Assembly: GCF_900114265.1 (NCBI RefSeq) | Contig: NZ_FPKV01000001.1 | Location: 930,001-994,000 of the forward strand | DNA length: 64,000 nucleotides | Direction of reading: 5' to 3' | Source: Flaviramulus basaltis | Lineage (GTDB): Bacteria; Bacteroidota; Bacteroidia; Flavobacteriales; Flavobacteriaceae | Shown here: piece by piece, positions 27,601 through 35,703 of the stretch | How positions within the stretch are numbered: position 1 is the first letter of the stretch | Layout of the letters: the number at the start of each line of letters is the position of its first letter | Translations under genes and position numbers: made by a program | Notes under the pieces: generated by a model | Database searches by the model: none | Told to the model about the DNA's origin: nothing | Seen by the model: the letters and a program-made list of their open reading frames with translations, nothing else

Positions 27601-27817
27601 CCAATATGTCTTTATCGGCAAATTTTTTCAACATGTCAATAATTCGATCTTTCATTTCGGCAACGGCTTTATTAGTAAAAGTAATTGCTAAAATATTTTT
27701 AAAAAGATATGAGTTGTTTGATGCAAATAATATTTTTAAATACTCTTTTACAAGGGTATAGGTTTTTCCGCTACCAGCAGAAGCATTATAAATTGTAAAA
27801 GGAGTTGGTGTTTGCAT
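24680..27817 (-). CDS. AddA/RecB-like UvrD-family helicase-nuclease
   Basis: A 1045-residue superfamily 1A helicase. Motif I is ASAGSGKTYTL (12-22), motif Ia is ILAITFTNKAVAEMKDR, motif II is HYFIDEFQDTS, motif III is LVGDAKQAIYRWRGG, motif V is IMTIHKSKGLEFPVVIFP and motif VI is LLYVTLTRA. The C-terminus carries a PD-(D/E)XK nuclease motif, AIIIDYKTGVEDKKHEQQLQ. This is the arrangement of AddA: motor plus nuclease. It should pair with the AddB-like protein at 19104-21869 to resect broken DNA ends. The two genes are separated here by kbl and ompA. It diverges from superoxide dismutase across 125 bases. Confidence 0.9.
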   Translation of the reverse strand: MQTPTPFTIYNASAGSGKTYTLVKEYLKILFASNNSYLFKNILAITFTNKAVAEMKDRIIDMLKKFADKDILENPNDMFTAIHKDLKIEPEDLQKKADKLLNTIIHNYAAFDISTIDGFTHKLIRTFAYDLKLPLNFEVELDQDVLLNEAVDSLISKAGTDKELTKVLVDFAIEKADDDKSWDVAFDFNKIAKLLVNENDIPFIEKLKDKTLDDFKTLKTQLKKEVVATEIQIVEKAQNILNLIEEAGLQFDDFSGSYLPKHFQKLSKTNFDVNFEAKWQEDIETKTLYPKRVTNDIASTIEQIQPQIGTAFNETKQAFFHLKFLKSFYKNITPLSVLNAINKELKALKEEQNKMLISEFNSIISKEIKEQPTPFIYERIGEKFNHYFIDEFQDTSVMQWENLIPLLGNSLSTETGSTMLVGDAKQAIYRWRGGKAEQFISLFNKNNQPFPFTQQHIENLPANYRSFKEIVDFNNGFFKFLANQVFNKDDYKTLYENSNQNITKNENGYVELSFLDIEKEDDRDEFFSEHVLKTINSCLENGYNLEDICVLVRKKKEGVAIANYLSQNKIPIISSETLLIYNAPEVGFINNVLALLIQPKNNEIKISVLNYLASSFNIEDKHAFFSAHLNLSLPDLFKNFEAYNIFIKSENLLQLPLYDLAETIVRSFNLVETSNAYIQFYLDIVLDFSQKKGSDISGFLEYFEKKKESLSIISPKGQNAIQIMTIHKSKGLEFPVVIFPYADLDIYRELEPKEWFKLDNEKYAGFSHTLLNYNKDFEHFGEEGLNIFNNHQSEQELDNINLLYVTLTRAVEQLFVISKKDISAKGEINSKKYSGLFINYLQHLGLWNDSELKYSFGDSKRKTQNKTPSKETTIQHQFISTSKEEHNIKVVTKSGLLWDTNQQEAIEKGNLLHDIMSKINTKNDIDSVIHDFINTSLINKEQAETLKPLVFQIVEHPNLKDYFSSNYTIYNERDIITKNGVILRPDRVAINSENQAIIIDYKTGVEDKKHEQQLQLYQDVLEEMKLQVKKKILVYINDDIKIKDV

Positions 27818-27897
27818 AAAAAAGAATTTGCATACAAGATAAAAACTATCAATGGTTTCATAACAATTTATTATTTTTAATTGATGGCTTTTATGCG

Positions 27898-27905
27898 TAA
27901 ATTTG
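27898..27905 (+). promoter_or_regulatory. Candidate -7 element of the sod promoter
   Basis: TAAATTTG matches TAnnTTTG and lies 37 bases ahead of the sod start. A TTG at 27881 is only 14 bases upstream, shorter than the usual spacing, so only the -7 element is called. Confidence 0.5.
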
Positions 27906-27942
27906 AGAGAAATTAAATATTAATATTTTAAAACAAAAAATT

Positions 27943-28551
27943 ATGGCTTTCGAATTACCGAAATTAGGATATGCTTATGATGCTTTAGAACCTCATATAG
28001 ATGCAAGAACAATGGAAATTCATCATTCTAAACATCACCAAGGATATACAAACAATTTAAATAACGCAATTGAAGGAACCGATTTAGAAGGAAAATCTAT
28101 TGAAGACATCCTTACAACTTTAGATATGAGTAATGGTGCTGTTAGAAATAACGGTGGCGGATTTTATAATCACTCATTATATTGGAGCGTGATGAATCCT
28201 GAAGGAAAAGGACGTTTATCTGGCGAGTTAAAAGATGCTATTGAAGCCGCTTACGGTTCAGTTGATGCTTTTAAAGATGCTTTTTCAAAAGCAGCAGCTA
28301 CACGTTTTGGATCAGGTTGGGCTTGGTTGTGTGTTCATAAAGGCGGAAAAGTAGAAGTTTGTTCTTCTCCAAACCAAGACAATCCATTAATGCCAGGTGT
28401 TGGTTGTGGTGGAGCACCAATTTTAGGAATTGATGTATGGGAACATGCTTATTACTTAAATTACCAAAATCGTCGTCCAGATTATATCAATGCATTTTTT
28501 AATGTAATTAACTGGAATGAAGTTGAAAAACGTTACGCTGAAGCGAAATAA
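27943..28551 (+). CDS. Superoxide dismutase (Mn/Fe type)
   Basis: A 202-residue cytoplasmic enzyme, the full length of the family, with no signal peptide. Metal ligands are H27 (MEIHHSKHH), H77 (FYNHSLYW), D164 and H168 ([16 protein letters not shown]). Q145 in SSPNQDNPL and the Gly-rich stretch NNGGGFYNH are closer to manganese enzymes than to E. coli SodB, but metal choice cannot be settled from the sequence. It converts superoxide to oxygen and hydrogen peroxide. It is monocistronic, with a terminator 27 bases after the stop. Confidence 0.95.
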   Translation: MAFELPKLGYAYDALEPHIDARTMEIHHSKHHQGYTNNLNNAIEGTDLEGKSIEDILTTLDMSNGAVRNNGGGFYNHSLYWSVMNPEGKGRLSGELKDAIEAAYGSVDAFKDAFSKAAATRFGSGWAWLCVHKGGKVEVCSSPNQDNPLMPGVGCGGAPILGIDVWEHAYYLNYQNRRPDYINAFFNVINWNEVEKRYAEAK

Positions 28552-28577
28552 GAAATAAAGTTTTTAAAAATACTTTT

Positions 28578-28606
28578 AACGCTCACTTTTAGTGGGCGTT
28601 TTTTTG
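28578..28606 (+). terminator. Terminator of sod
   Basis: The stem AACGCTCAC paired with GTGGGCGTT (one T-G pair) around loop TTTTA is followed by seven T. It is a canonical intrinsic terminator. Confidence 0.88.
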
Positions 28607-28622
28607 TTAGATATATAAATTG

Positions 28623-28692
28623 AAAAAGGTGAACAGATGTTCACCTTTTTGCCCCAAATCTACCATGAACTTAACCTACTTATGTTATGGTG
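28623..28692 (-). ncRNA. Twin hairpin unit, copy 1 (candidate small RNA or repeat)
   Basis: A 42-base conserved segment (28651-28692) abuts a perfect hairpin, AAAAAGGTGAACA-GA-TGTTCACCTTTTT (28623-28650). On the minus strand the order is conserved segment, then hairpin ending in a U-run, that is, a short RNA with its own intrinsic terminator. The segment can also pair ACCAT with ATGGT at its ends. The unit recurs at 28810-28883. Expression is not shown; a non-transcribed repeat is the alternative. Confidence 0.45.
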
Positions 28693-28809
28693 AAACGAAT
28701 GTATAATAGTAAAACAGTTTGCTAAAATATTTTAGTTAAACGACGTATATATTGGCTTAAAAGAAATTGACTAATAATTACTAAAAAAGAAAGCTTAAAA
28801 TAAGCGTAT

Positions 28810-28883
28810 AAAAAAAGGCGAACAGATGTTCACCTTTTTTTGCCCCAAATCTACCATGAACTTAACCTACTTATGTTATGGTG
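28810..28883 (-). ncRNA. Twin hairpin unit, copy 2 (candidate small RNA or repeat)
   Basis: The 42-base segment (28842-28883) is identical to that of copy 1. The hairpin (28810-28841) differs in a single stem base (GGCG for GGTG) and in tract length: A7...T7 here against A5...T5 in copy 1, so both arms changed together. Between the copies lies 117 bases of unrelated AT-rich DNA with two short dyads (CTAAAATATTTTAG near 28721 and GCTTAAAATAAGC near 28793). The remaining sequence up to the purF stop shows nothing further. Confidence 0.45.
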
Positions 28884-28996
28884 GTACCAATTTATATGTA
28901 ATTTATAGATTAATTGTATTTTTTAGATAAAAAGCACATTTATCAGATGAAATGTATTTTTAAAAATTTCAGCAAAAAAAACTATCAATTTAATAA

Positions 28997-30895
28997 TTAA
29001 TATGCACGTTCATTATTGCCTTCGTAAAAGTTTATAAAAGCTCTGTTTACAACTCTATTTCCACCAACAGTTGGATAGTTTCCTGTAAAATACCAATCAC
29101 CTAAATGTTTAGGGCAGGCTTTATGTAGGTTTTCTACAGATTGGAATATAATTTTCACTTCTGTTGTAATAGATTCATGACTTAAGAGTACTGATATTTT
29201 ATCTGAAATTTGTTCGTCTGTGAAAGGTTCATAAATTTCTTTTACAAAATTTTGAACGTGTTTGTCATCTAAATCTGTTTGCTCAACACATTTGTGATAA
29301 ACCTCTTCCACTATATCATATTTATTGGCATCTTTTAATAATTCTAAAGCGGCTTTAAAAGCTACTAAACTTTCAAGATTAGCCATATCAATACCATAAC
29401 AATCTGGATATCGTATTTGCGGAGCAGAAGACACAACTATGATTTTTTTAGGATTTAAACGGTCCAGCATTTTTAAGATACTCTTTTTTAATGTGGTACC
29501 TCGCACAATACTATCGTCTATAATAACTAAATTATCGGTAGGTTTAATAACGCCGTAGGTAACATCGTAAACGTGTGCTACTAAATCATCACGACTACTA
29601 TCTTCTGTAATAAATGTTCTAAGTTTTACGTCTTTTATAGCAATCTTTTCAACACGGGCATGTTGTGATAAGATTTCTGTAACCTTTTCTGCAGATAAAG
29701 AACGTTGACCGTTTAATATTGCAGTAGTTTTTGTTTTATTTATATACGCCTCAGCTGTTTCAACCATTCCAAAAAATGAAGTTTCAGCGGTGTTAGGAAT
29801 ATATGAGAAAACAGTATTTTTAGTGTCGTTATCAATAGCCTCCAAAACTTTAGGCATTAATAATTTACCTAACATTTTTCGCTCTTGATATATTTCAGCA
29901 TCGCTTCCCCGAGAGAAATAAATACGTTCAAAGGAACAAGCTTTTCTTTCTAAAGGTTGTAATATTTGTTTTATAGATACTTTTCCAGATTTTTTTGTGA
30001 TGATAGCATGGCCAGGTTCAAGTTCTTTCACATCTTCAAATTTCACATTAAAAACTGTTTGAATAACAGGACGCTCTGATGCGACTACAACTATTTCATC
30101 ATCTTGATAATAATATGTAGGTCGAATACCAGCAGGATCTCTTAAAACAAATGAATCACCATGACCAATAAGTCCAGCCATAGCGTAACCACCATCCCAA
30201 TTTTTGGCTGCACGTTTTAAAATTTTAGCAACATTTAAACGCTCGGCAATAAGTGGGGAAGCTTCTCTTTTATTGTAACCTTCTTTTTTTAAGTCCTTAT
30301 ATATTTTACTAACAGCGTCATCAAGAAAATGACCAATTTTTTCCATAATAGTTATGGTGTCAGTATATTCTTTTGGGTGTTGGCCTAATTCAATAAGATT
30401 ACTAAAAAGCTCTTTAACATTTGTCATATTAAAGTTCCCCGCCATTATTAAATTTCTATGCATCCAGTTGTTTTGTCTTAAAAAAGGATGAACGCTTTCA
30501 ACACTATTTTTTCCAAAAGTACCATAACGCACATGACCCAATAATACTTCGCCTATATAAGGAATATTCTTTTTTTGAGCAGCAATATCATCTACATATT
30601 CTGGGTGCTCTTCAAATTCTTTATTGATTCTATCATTAATTTGAGCAAAAATATCTTGAATAGGTTGTTGTGCAATAGAACGAACTCTACTTATATAACG
30701 TTCACCGGCTTTTGTGTCTAATTTAATACTTGCAAATCCAGCACCATCTTGTCCGCGGTTGTGCTGTTTTTCCATCATTAAATACATTTTGTTTACGCCA
30801 TAAAAAGCGCTTCCATATTTCTCTTTATAATATTCTAAAGGCTTTAAAAGTCTGATAACGGCTATTCCACATTCGTGTTTTAAGGCATCACTCAT
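28997..30895 (-). CDS. purF: Amidophosphoribosyltransferase (class II glutamine amidotransferase plus PRTase)
   Basis: A 632-residue enzyme of the long flavobacterial form. ATG 30895 is chosen; the 21-codon extension would start at GTG inside the terminator of the preceding gene. An N-terminal glutamine amidotransferase domain begins MSDALKHECGIA with Cys 9 as the likely nucleophile after a short propeptide, then LLGHVRYGTFGKNS and RDPAGIRPTYYY. The C-terminal phosphoribosyltransferase has the PRPP loop NLVIIDDSIVRGTTLKKS. It makes phosphoribosylamine, the first step of purine synthesis. PurN lies elsewhere in the window. Bacteroidota may also carry a shorter classic PurF, so division of labour between paralogues is possible. 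Confidence 0.82.
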   Translation of the reverse strand: MSDALKHECGIAVIRLLKPLEYYKEKYGSAFYGVNKMYLMMEKQHNRGQDGAGFASIKLDTKAGERYISRVRSIAQQPIQDIFAQINDRINKEFEEHPEYVDDIAAQKKNIPYIGEVLLGHVRYGTFGKNSVESVHPFLRQNNWMHRNLIMAGNFNMTNVKELFSNLIELGQHPKEYTDTITIMEKIGHFLDDAVSKIYKDLKKEGYNKREASPLIAERLNVAKILKRAAKNWDGGYAMAGLIGHGDSFVLRDPAGIRPTYYYQDDEIVVVASERPVIQTVFNVKFEDVKELEPGHAIITKKSGKVSIKQILQPLERKACSFERIYFSRGSDAEIYQERKMLGKLLMPKVLEAIDNDTKNTVFSYIPNTAETSFFGMVETAEAYINKTKTTAILNGQRSLSAEKVTEILSQHARVEKIAIKDVKLRTFITEDSSRDDLVAHVYDVTYGVIKPTDNLVIIDDSIVRGTTLKKSILKMLDRLNPKKIIVVSSAPQIRYPDCYGIDMANLESLVAFKAALELLKDANKYDIVEEVYHKCVEQTDLDDKHVQNFVKEIYEPFTDEQISDKISVLLSHESITTEVKIIFQSVENLHKACPKHLGDWYFTGNYPTVGGNRVVNRAFINFYEGNNERAY

Positions 30896-30948
30896 AATTG
30901 TAGGTGTTTTCGCTGTCGCGGCAAAAAAGATTAATTGTTTTATAATCA

Positions 30949-30978
30949 AAAAACGCACTCTATTTTAGAGCGCGTTTT
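30949..30978 (-). terminator. Terminator between the PfkB kinase and purF
   Basis: The stem AAAACGCACTCTA/TAGAGCGCGTTTT has one mismatch and, on the minus strand, runs into six T. It ends PfkB transcripts just after its stop codon and argues against the longer purF start. Confidence 0.75.
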
Positions 30979-30980
30979 GT

Positions 30981-31907
30981 TTATGTTAATTCTATTTCAA
31001 ATTGAGTTAGTTGTTTAAACTGCAATAAGCGTTTATGAATTTCATTGCTGGATAAATTCTGCATACGTTCTGTTCCAAATTTCTCAACACAAAACGACGC
31101 TAAGGTTGAGCCATAAATTACAGCATTCTTCATGTTTTCAAAAGAGGTGTCTCCTGTTTTAGCAATATATCCTGCAAAACCACCCGCAAATGTATCGCCT
31201 GCTCCTGTTGGATCAAAAACTTCTTCTAGAGGTAATGCTGGAGCATAAAAAATATGTTCGTTATGAAATAGTAACGCTCCATGTTCCCCTTTTTTAATAA
31301 CTACATATTTAGGACCCATTTCATGAATTTTTCTAGCAGCAACAACTAAAGAGTATTCGCCAGTTAATTGCCTAGCTTCTTCATCGTTTATGGTAATGAC
31401 ATCTATGCGCTTTATAACGTTTAATAAATCTTCTAATGCGCAATCCATCCAGAAATTCATGGTATCTAAAACCACTAATTTAGGTTTGGTAGTCATTTGG
31501 TCTAAAACGCTAGATTGTACTAATGGGTGTAAATTTCCAAGCATAACAACTTCGGCATCTTTATAATCTGTAGGAACTACAGGCTTAAAATCAGCAAGAG
31601 TGTTTAACTCTGTTGCCAAAGTATCACGAGTATTCATGTCGTTATGGTATTTTCCACTCCAAAAGAAGGTTTTACCATCTTTAACGATTTCAATACCTGA
31701 GACATCTATATTTCTGTCTGATAATAAATCTAAATATTCTTGAGGAAAATCGCCACCAACAATAGAAACAGCAGCAGCATCAACATCAAAATGAGAAGCG
31801 GCAAGGCCTATAAAAGTTGCAGCGCCACCAAGGATTTTATCGGTTTTTCCGAAAGGCGTTTCAATAGCATCGAAAGCTACGGTGCCTACTATTACTAATT
31901 TGCTCAT
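30981..31907 (-). CDS. PfkB-family carbohydrate/nucleoside kinase
   Basis: A 308-residue ribokinase-like kinase. It shows the family's N-terminal glycine signature ILGGAATFIGLAASHF (about 26-41), a central NxxE-type NDEEARQLTG (about 172-181), the KxGxxG segment VIKKGEHGALLF, and the C-terminal signature FDPTGAGDTFAGGFAGYIA. The catalytic Asp is in GAGDTF, about residue 240. The substrate could be adenosine, ribose or another sugar; sequence alone does not settle it. It is transcribed toward purF, but a terminator lies between them. Its own -7 promoter element is recognisable upstream. It is cytoplasmic, with no membrane segments. Confidence 0.88.
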   Translation of the reverse strand: MSKLVIVGTVAFDAIETPFGKTDKILGGAATFIGLAASHFDVDAAAVSIVGGDFPQEYLDLLSDRNIDVSGIEIVKDGKTFFWSGKYHNDMNTRDTLATELNTLADFKPVVPTDYKDAEVVMLGNLHPLVQSSVLDQMTTKPKLVVLDTMNFWMDCALEDLLNVIKRIDVITINDEEARQLTGEYSLVVAARKIHEMGPKYVVIKKGEHGALLFHNEHIFYAPALPLEEVFDPTGAGDTFAGGFAGYIAKTGDTSFENMKNAVIYGSTLASFCVEKFGTERMQNLSSNEIHKRLLQFKQLTQFEIELT

Positions 31908-31929
31908 AAAAGCATTTTAAAATTTGCTG

Positions 31930-31937
31930 CAAAAGTA
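31930..31937 (-). promoter_or_regulatory. Candidate -7 element of the PfkB kinase gene
   Basis: TACTTTTG on the minus strand matches TAnnTTTG and lies 22 bases ahead of ATG 31907. The nearest upstream TTG is 26 bases away, longer than usual. Confidence 0.45.
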
Positions 31938-32127
31938 CATTAATTTTTTCATTTATAAATTTGCAAAAAACTAAATGAAAAAAAATAATGTGCTAGCGAA
32001 GCGATTTCTGAAGTGAAACTAAATTTTGTATATTTTAGAATAAAATTAAGTTTTTCACTGAAGATACATAAGGGTTTTAACTGCTAAAAAACGAATTTAT
32101 TTTCTGCCAAACCTGCTAAAACAGAAT

Positions 32128-34803
32128 TCAAAAGTTCCAATTAAAACCTAACATAAAATATCTAGGTAGCAACCCTAATGAATTGGAATTCGTAGATGTA
32201 TCATTATTCTGAAAAATTGTAAATTCTTTAATGTTTGTAAGATTATTACCGATAAGATTTATCTCCCAGTTTTTCTTGGGGATGTATGAGAATTTTGTAT
32301 CAAGTAAAGTAAAATTTGATGCTTGTTTACTTAAATCAGGAATAAAATGATCAAATGAAAATGTGGCTAGTAAGCTTTTAGTCGGTTTATAAATTATTTT
32401 TAATTTGTTTTGAAAATATGAGTTCTCAAATTGAACTTCACTCACAGTTTTAACTGTTCTTAAAACAGTTTCATTTTCAAAGTTTAAATCACTTTTTAAA
32501 GATGTTTTTAAAAAGAGTTCACTAGTTAATGAAGACGCCTTGTTGTTTCTTAGGCTAGAGTTATTTACAATGTTTTTATAATTGTTTATCGAGTAAAAAG
32601 AATTTGTTTTAACATTAAGCTTAAGGAATGGTATATACTTAGTGAAATTTAAATTAAAATCAAGTGTTTCTGTGCCTTCTGGAAGAAAGAAATAGTTGGT
32701 TACAATTAAATTATCATTTATTTGAGAATTAGCGAAGAAGTTACCTTTTTGTTTCAAGTAACTAATTCCTATCCTCAATTGTAGCTGGTTAAACAAATCA
32801 TTGTTAGAATAGGAAAGGTCATAAAATTGATTGTTCTGTAACCTCAAGTCTATTTCATTTTTCTGGATATTTCTGTTACTTAGAAGGATGTCATTACTGA
32901 AGAATCTGTTAATATTGCTTGTGTTTTTATTCAATGAAAAACTTGTTTGAATATTAGAATTTCTGTTTATCCCATATAATAATCTTAATGACGGCTCAAA
33001 AATAAAATCTTTAGCAAATTCGGAATTACCAGTATTTCTATCTATCAGATTTTGACTTAAATAACGGAGTGTAAAATTAGGCCTTAAAGAAAACTTATTG
33101 AATTTCATTAAGTTTTCAGCAAAAGCATATACTTCTTTCGTTTGGTGTTCAATATAATTTAAACCATTTGTAATTATGTTATTGTTGCTTGAGCTTATAA
33201 AATTAGTTTCCAAAGGTTCTTCGGTGAAATTACACCCCAAAGAAAATTTGTATTTATTAATATTGCCTGAGCCTAAAAAGGTGGTATTGAATTTAAAAAA
33301 TTGTTTTTTCAAAGAAATATTTTGTTGATCCAAATTCGCATTATAAATTGAAGGTGAGATTTCTAATTCTTGTGAAATTGAATTTAAAGAACTAATAAAA
33401 TTTATTTGTAAAGCATTTTTATCAGATATTTTTTTTGTGAATAATAAGTTTTGTGTAATAAATAGATTATCTGATTCTTGTAGTGAATTAATATTATCTC
33501 TTATATTCGAATCTATTATACTATTTATATTCATAGGTTCGTCTCTTAGGCTTAATTTATATTCTAGCAAAGACGTTTTTGAAGTAAAATAGTCCAGTTT
33601 TAAATCGCCTCTGTATTGTTTTAGCTTATTAGAAATTTTTTTATTATCAAATGTTTGAAATTGAATATTATTTATTGAGTAATTGTTTGTTGAATTTTCA
33701 AAATTATTAAGTGAGTCATCCAAGTAGTATAGGTTTATTTTAGCTTTTAATAATCTTCCTAGTTTAAAAATGCTATTATAATTGCTAAAAAACTGATCAT
33801 TAATATTTGTACGTTTTTCATCAAATGATGAAGCCAACAAGGTTTCGGGGATAATTTTTCTTGCCCTGTAGTTCATTTCTTTAATCACTTCAAGATTGTC
33901 CATCACATTTGAGTAATCAAAGGGCGAAGTATTTATTCCAACATTATTATAAGATATAATGCCAAAAGATTTAAATGATTTGTTTATTCCTAGTAAGTTT
34001 ACAGATGAATTTGACCTTAGTTTACTATCACTAGAGAACCCTCCGTTAATATCTAAACTCCCTGAAAAATCTAATTTGCCTGATTTTAATTTTAAGTTTA
34101 AAGCAACTTTTTCACTATTTTCAATGCCTTTTAGTAATTTGTTTTCTGAATAGTTTTCAATTGCTTCAATTGATTGTATAATATCTATGTTTATGTTTTT
34201 GGTGCCCAAGGTGTAATTATATCCAAACAAATTATCACCCTCTAACATAACGGTTTCAATAGATTTTCCGTTGTATTTTATAATCCCTGTTTTGCTATTT
34301 ATTTCTATTCCAGGTAGTTTTTTAAGTAAATCTTCAACCTTTCGTTCTGTTCCATCTTTATAAGCTTCAACATTAAAAACCACGGTGTCATTCTTTATTT
34401 CAAAAGGACGCTTTTTTGCTTTAACTACAACTTCATTTAATTCTGTTATTTTAGATTTGAACATTTGGGCATCTATAGTAACAATAGAGGTGCTATTTTT
34501 AACATCAACAACTTCAGTATGTGTTTGGTAACCTATGGAAGTGATTTCAATAATTATGTCTTCGTTATAAATACTCTTCAAACGATACGAAAACTCTCCA
34601 TTCCTGATTAAATAATACTCAGCGATAATTTTGGGAGATATTGCTTTTTTAACTAATAAAGTTCCATTTATAGGGTTAAGTTGTTCGTCATAAATCTTAC
34701 CTTTGATTATTATATTTTGAGAATAAATATAAGAGGTTAAAAATAATCCTAGTAGAATGAAAAACGCATGTTTAAATGCCCAAGACTTGCTTTCGTATAG
34801 CAC
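32128..34803 (-). CDS. TonB-receptor-like outer-membrane beta-barrel with CarboxypepD_reg domain
   Basis: About 891 residues. I chose GTG 34803, two bases after the upstream stop (TAATGTG), because it gives a good signal peptide (LYESKSWAFKHAFFILLGLF, cleaved near YSQ). The ATG at 34866 would sit inside the preceding gene. Residues about 32-125 are a carboxypeptidase-regulatory-like domain (NIIIKGKIYDEQLNPINGTL). Then comes a plug-like domain with VEDLLKKLPGIEINSKTGII and YNGKSIETVMLEGDNL, and a large barrel ending in MLGFNWNF. No TonB box is obvious. Proteins of this type recur next to GLPGLI proteins in flavobacteria; their substrate is unknown. Translational coupling to the GLPGLI gene suggests one complex. 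Confidence 0.82.
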   Translation of the reverse strand: MLYESKSWAFKHAFFILLGLFLTSYIYSQNIIIKGKIYDEQLNPINGTLLVKKAISPKIIAEYYLIRNGEFSYRLKSIYNEDIIIEITSIGYQTHTEVVDVKNSTSIVTIDAQMFKSKITELNEVVVKAKKRPFEIKNDTVVFNVEAYKDGTERKVEDLLKKLPGIEINSKTGIIKYNGKSIETVMLEGDNLFGYNYTLGTKNINIDIIQSIEAIENYSENKLLKGIENSEKVALNLKLKSGKLDFSGSLDINGGFSSDSKLRSNSSVNLLGINKSFKSFGIISYNNVGINTSPFDYSNVMDNLEVIKEMNYRARKIIPETLLASSFDEKRTNINDQFFSNYNSIFKLGRLLKAKINLYYLDDSLNNFENSTNNYSINNIQFQTFDNKKISNKLKQYRGDLKLDYFTSKTSLLEYKLSLRDEPMNINSIIDSNIRDNINSLQESDNLFITQNLLFTKKISDKNALQINFISSLNSISQELEISPSIYNANLDQQNISLKKQFFKFNTTFLGSGNINKYKFSLGCNFTEEPLETNFISSSNNNIITNGLNYIEHQTKEVYAFAENLMKFNKFSLRPNFTLRYLSQNLIDRNTGNSEFAKDFIFEPSLRLLYGINRNSNIQTSFSLNKNTSNINRFFSNDILLSNRNIQKNEIDLRLQNNQFYDLSYSNNDLFNQLQLRIGISYLKQKGNFFANSQINDNLIVTNYFFLPEGTETLDFNLNFTKYIPFLKLNVKTNSFYSINNYKNIVNNSSLRNNKASSLTSELFLKTSLKSDLNFENETVLRTVKTVSEVQFENSYFQNKLKIIYKPTKSLLATFSFDHFIPDLSKQASNFTLLDTKFSYIPKKNWEINLIGNNLTNIKEFTIFQNNDTSTNSNSLGLLPRYFMLGFNWNF

Positions 34804-34804
34804 A

Positions 34805-35632
34805 TTAATTTTGTTTATCAGATAGCTGTTTTTCAAATTCCTTATCAGCCATATAGTCCATGTCATCCTCTTCTATATATCGCTCAATACCTATCCTCTG
34901 AACAATAATGCCGCCCGAAAGTCCTTTTTCAGGTGAATAATTACTTAGCTCTATGGCTTTCTTTTTATAGAGGCTTTTATAGTCAGACCAACTTATTGGT
35001 TTATCGTTTTCAAAGGGGTTTTCTATTTGTTTAGCTATTATTTTTCGCGTCTCAATTCCAGTTGCCTCAAATTCAATAAAGGGCTCATTGCTTTTAATTG
35101 CTAAAATCATTCCTGGCAAACCATCGTATTTCCATGGGCCACCAACAGGTAAGTCTGGGCTAAACCACGCAGAATAATCACGACCTCTAAATGTCATTGT
35201 TGCAAGTTGGCAGTTATAGCCTAAAATATCTTTAACCTGATCTTTTATTTCCCAATCAAAGATATTTAAAGAATCTTTAATTGTAAAATACTTCTTTGCA
35301 ACATCCTGTTTGTTAAACATTCTATTATTATTGTAATCTTTTAAAACACAACGAATATTCTTTCCTTTGGGTGTGTAATAAAATTGTGAATCATCATCAG
35401 GATTTTCTATGATATCAACTCCGCTAGAACTTGTAGACTCACAAGAATCAAATACCGAAATGTTCACATTGGTAAAGAGCTTAAGTTCCAAACACGCCGT
35501 GAAAGACTGTGTAAAATTTTCTGGGGTAATTTTACGCTCATATTCTATCCTATAAACCACAATAGAATCACTTTGAGCTTGAGTAAATAAACAGCCCAAA
35601 AAAATACTTAAAAAAATAAAAATAGTTTTCAT
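34805..35632 (-). CDS. GLPGLI family protein
   Basis: A 275-residue exported protein starting at ATG 35632 (the TTG nine bases upstream is rejected). The signal peptide MKTIFIFLSIFLGCLFTQAQ is cleaved before SDSIVVY. The family hallmark appears as WKYDGLPGMILAI, about residues 170-182, preceded by KDILGYNCQLATMTFRGRDY and AWFSPDLPVGGP. GLPGLI proteins are widespread and multi-copy in Bacteroidota, probably periplasmic or outer-membrane associated, and of unknown function. This one lies between a small secreted Cys-containing protein and a TonB-receptor-like barrel. Its stop overlaps the region where the barrel gene starts. Confidence 0.88.
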   Translation of the reverse strand: MKTIFIFLSIFLGCLFTQAQSDSIVVYRIEYERKITPENFTQSFTACLELKLFTNVNISVFDSCESTSSSGVDIIENPDDDSQFYYTPKGKNIRCVLKDYNNNRMFNKQDVAKKYFTIKDSLNIFDWEIKDQVKDILGYNCQLATMTFRGRDYSAWFSPDLPVGGPWKYDGLPGMILAIKSNEPFIEFEATGIETRKIIAKQIENPFENDKPISWSDYKSLYKKKAIELSNYSPEKGLSGGIIVQRIGIERYIEEDDMDYMADKEFEKQLSDKQN

Positions 35633-35650
35633 TATACACAAGTTAAATAA

Positions 35651-35675
35651 GCTGAACCTCTAAATAAGGTTCAGC
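35651..35675 (-). terminator. Hairpin between the small secreted protein and the GLPGLI gene
   Basis: The stem GCTGAACCT/AGGTTCAGC has a seven-base loop. On the minus strand it is followed by TTATTTAAC, not a solid U-run. It is therefore likely a partial terminator or an mRNA 3'-end stabilizer that would let the small upstream gene outproduce its neighbours. Confidence 0.5.
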
Positions 35676-35703
35676 TCTTCATTTTTAGATATTTGATTTA
35701 TTA

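Noticed and set aside
19104-27817. A phage-defence helicase-nuclease island
   Set aside because: Motifs and the split of motor and nuclease match AddAB-type recombination repair, and the neighbours are housekeeping genes.
30896-30958. Longer N-terminus for the amidophosphoribosyltransferase
   Set aside because: It would start at GTG within the terminator hairpin of the PfkB gene and would add a hydrophobic stretch before the needed propeptide and Cys.
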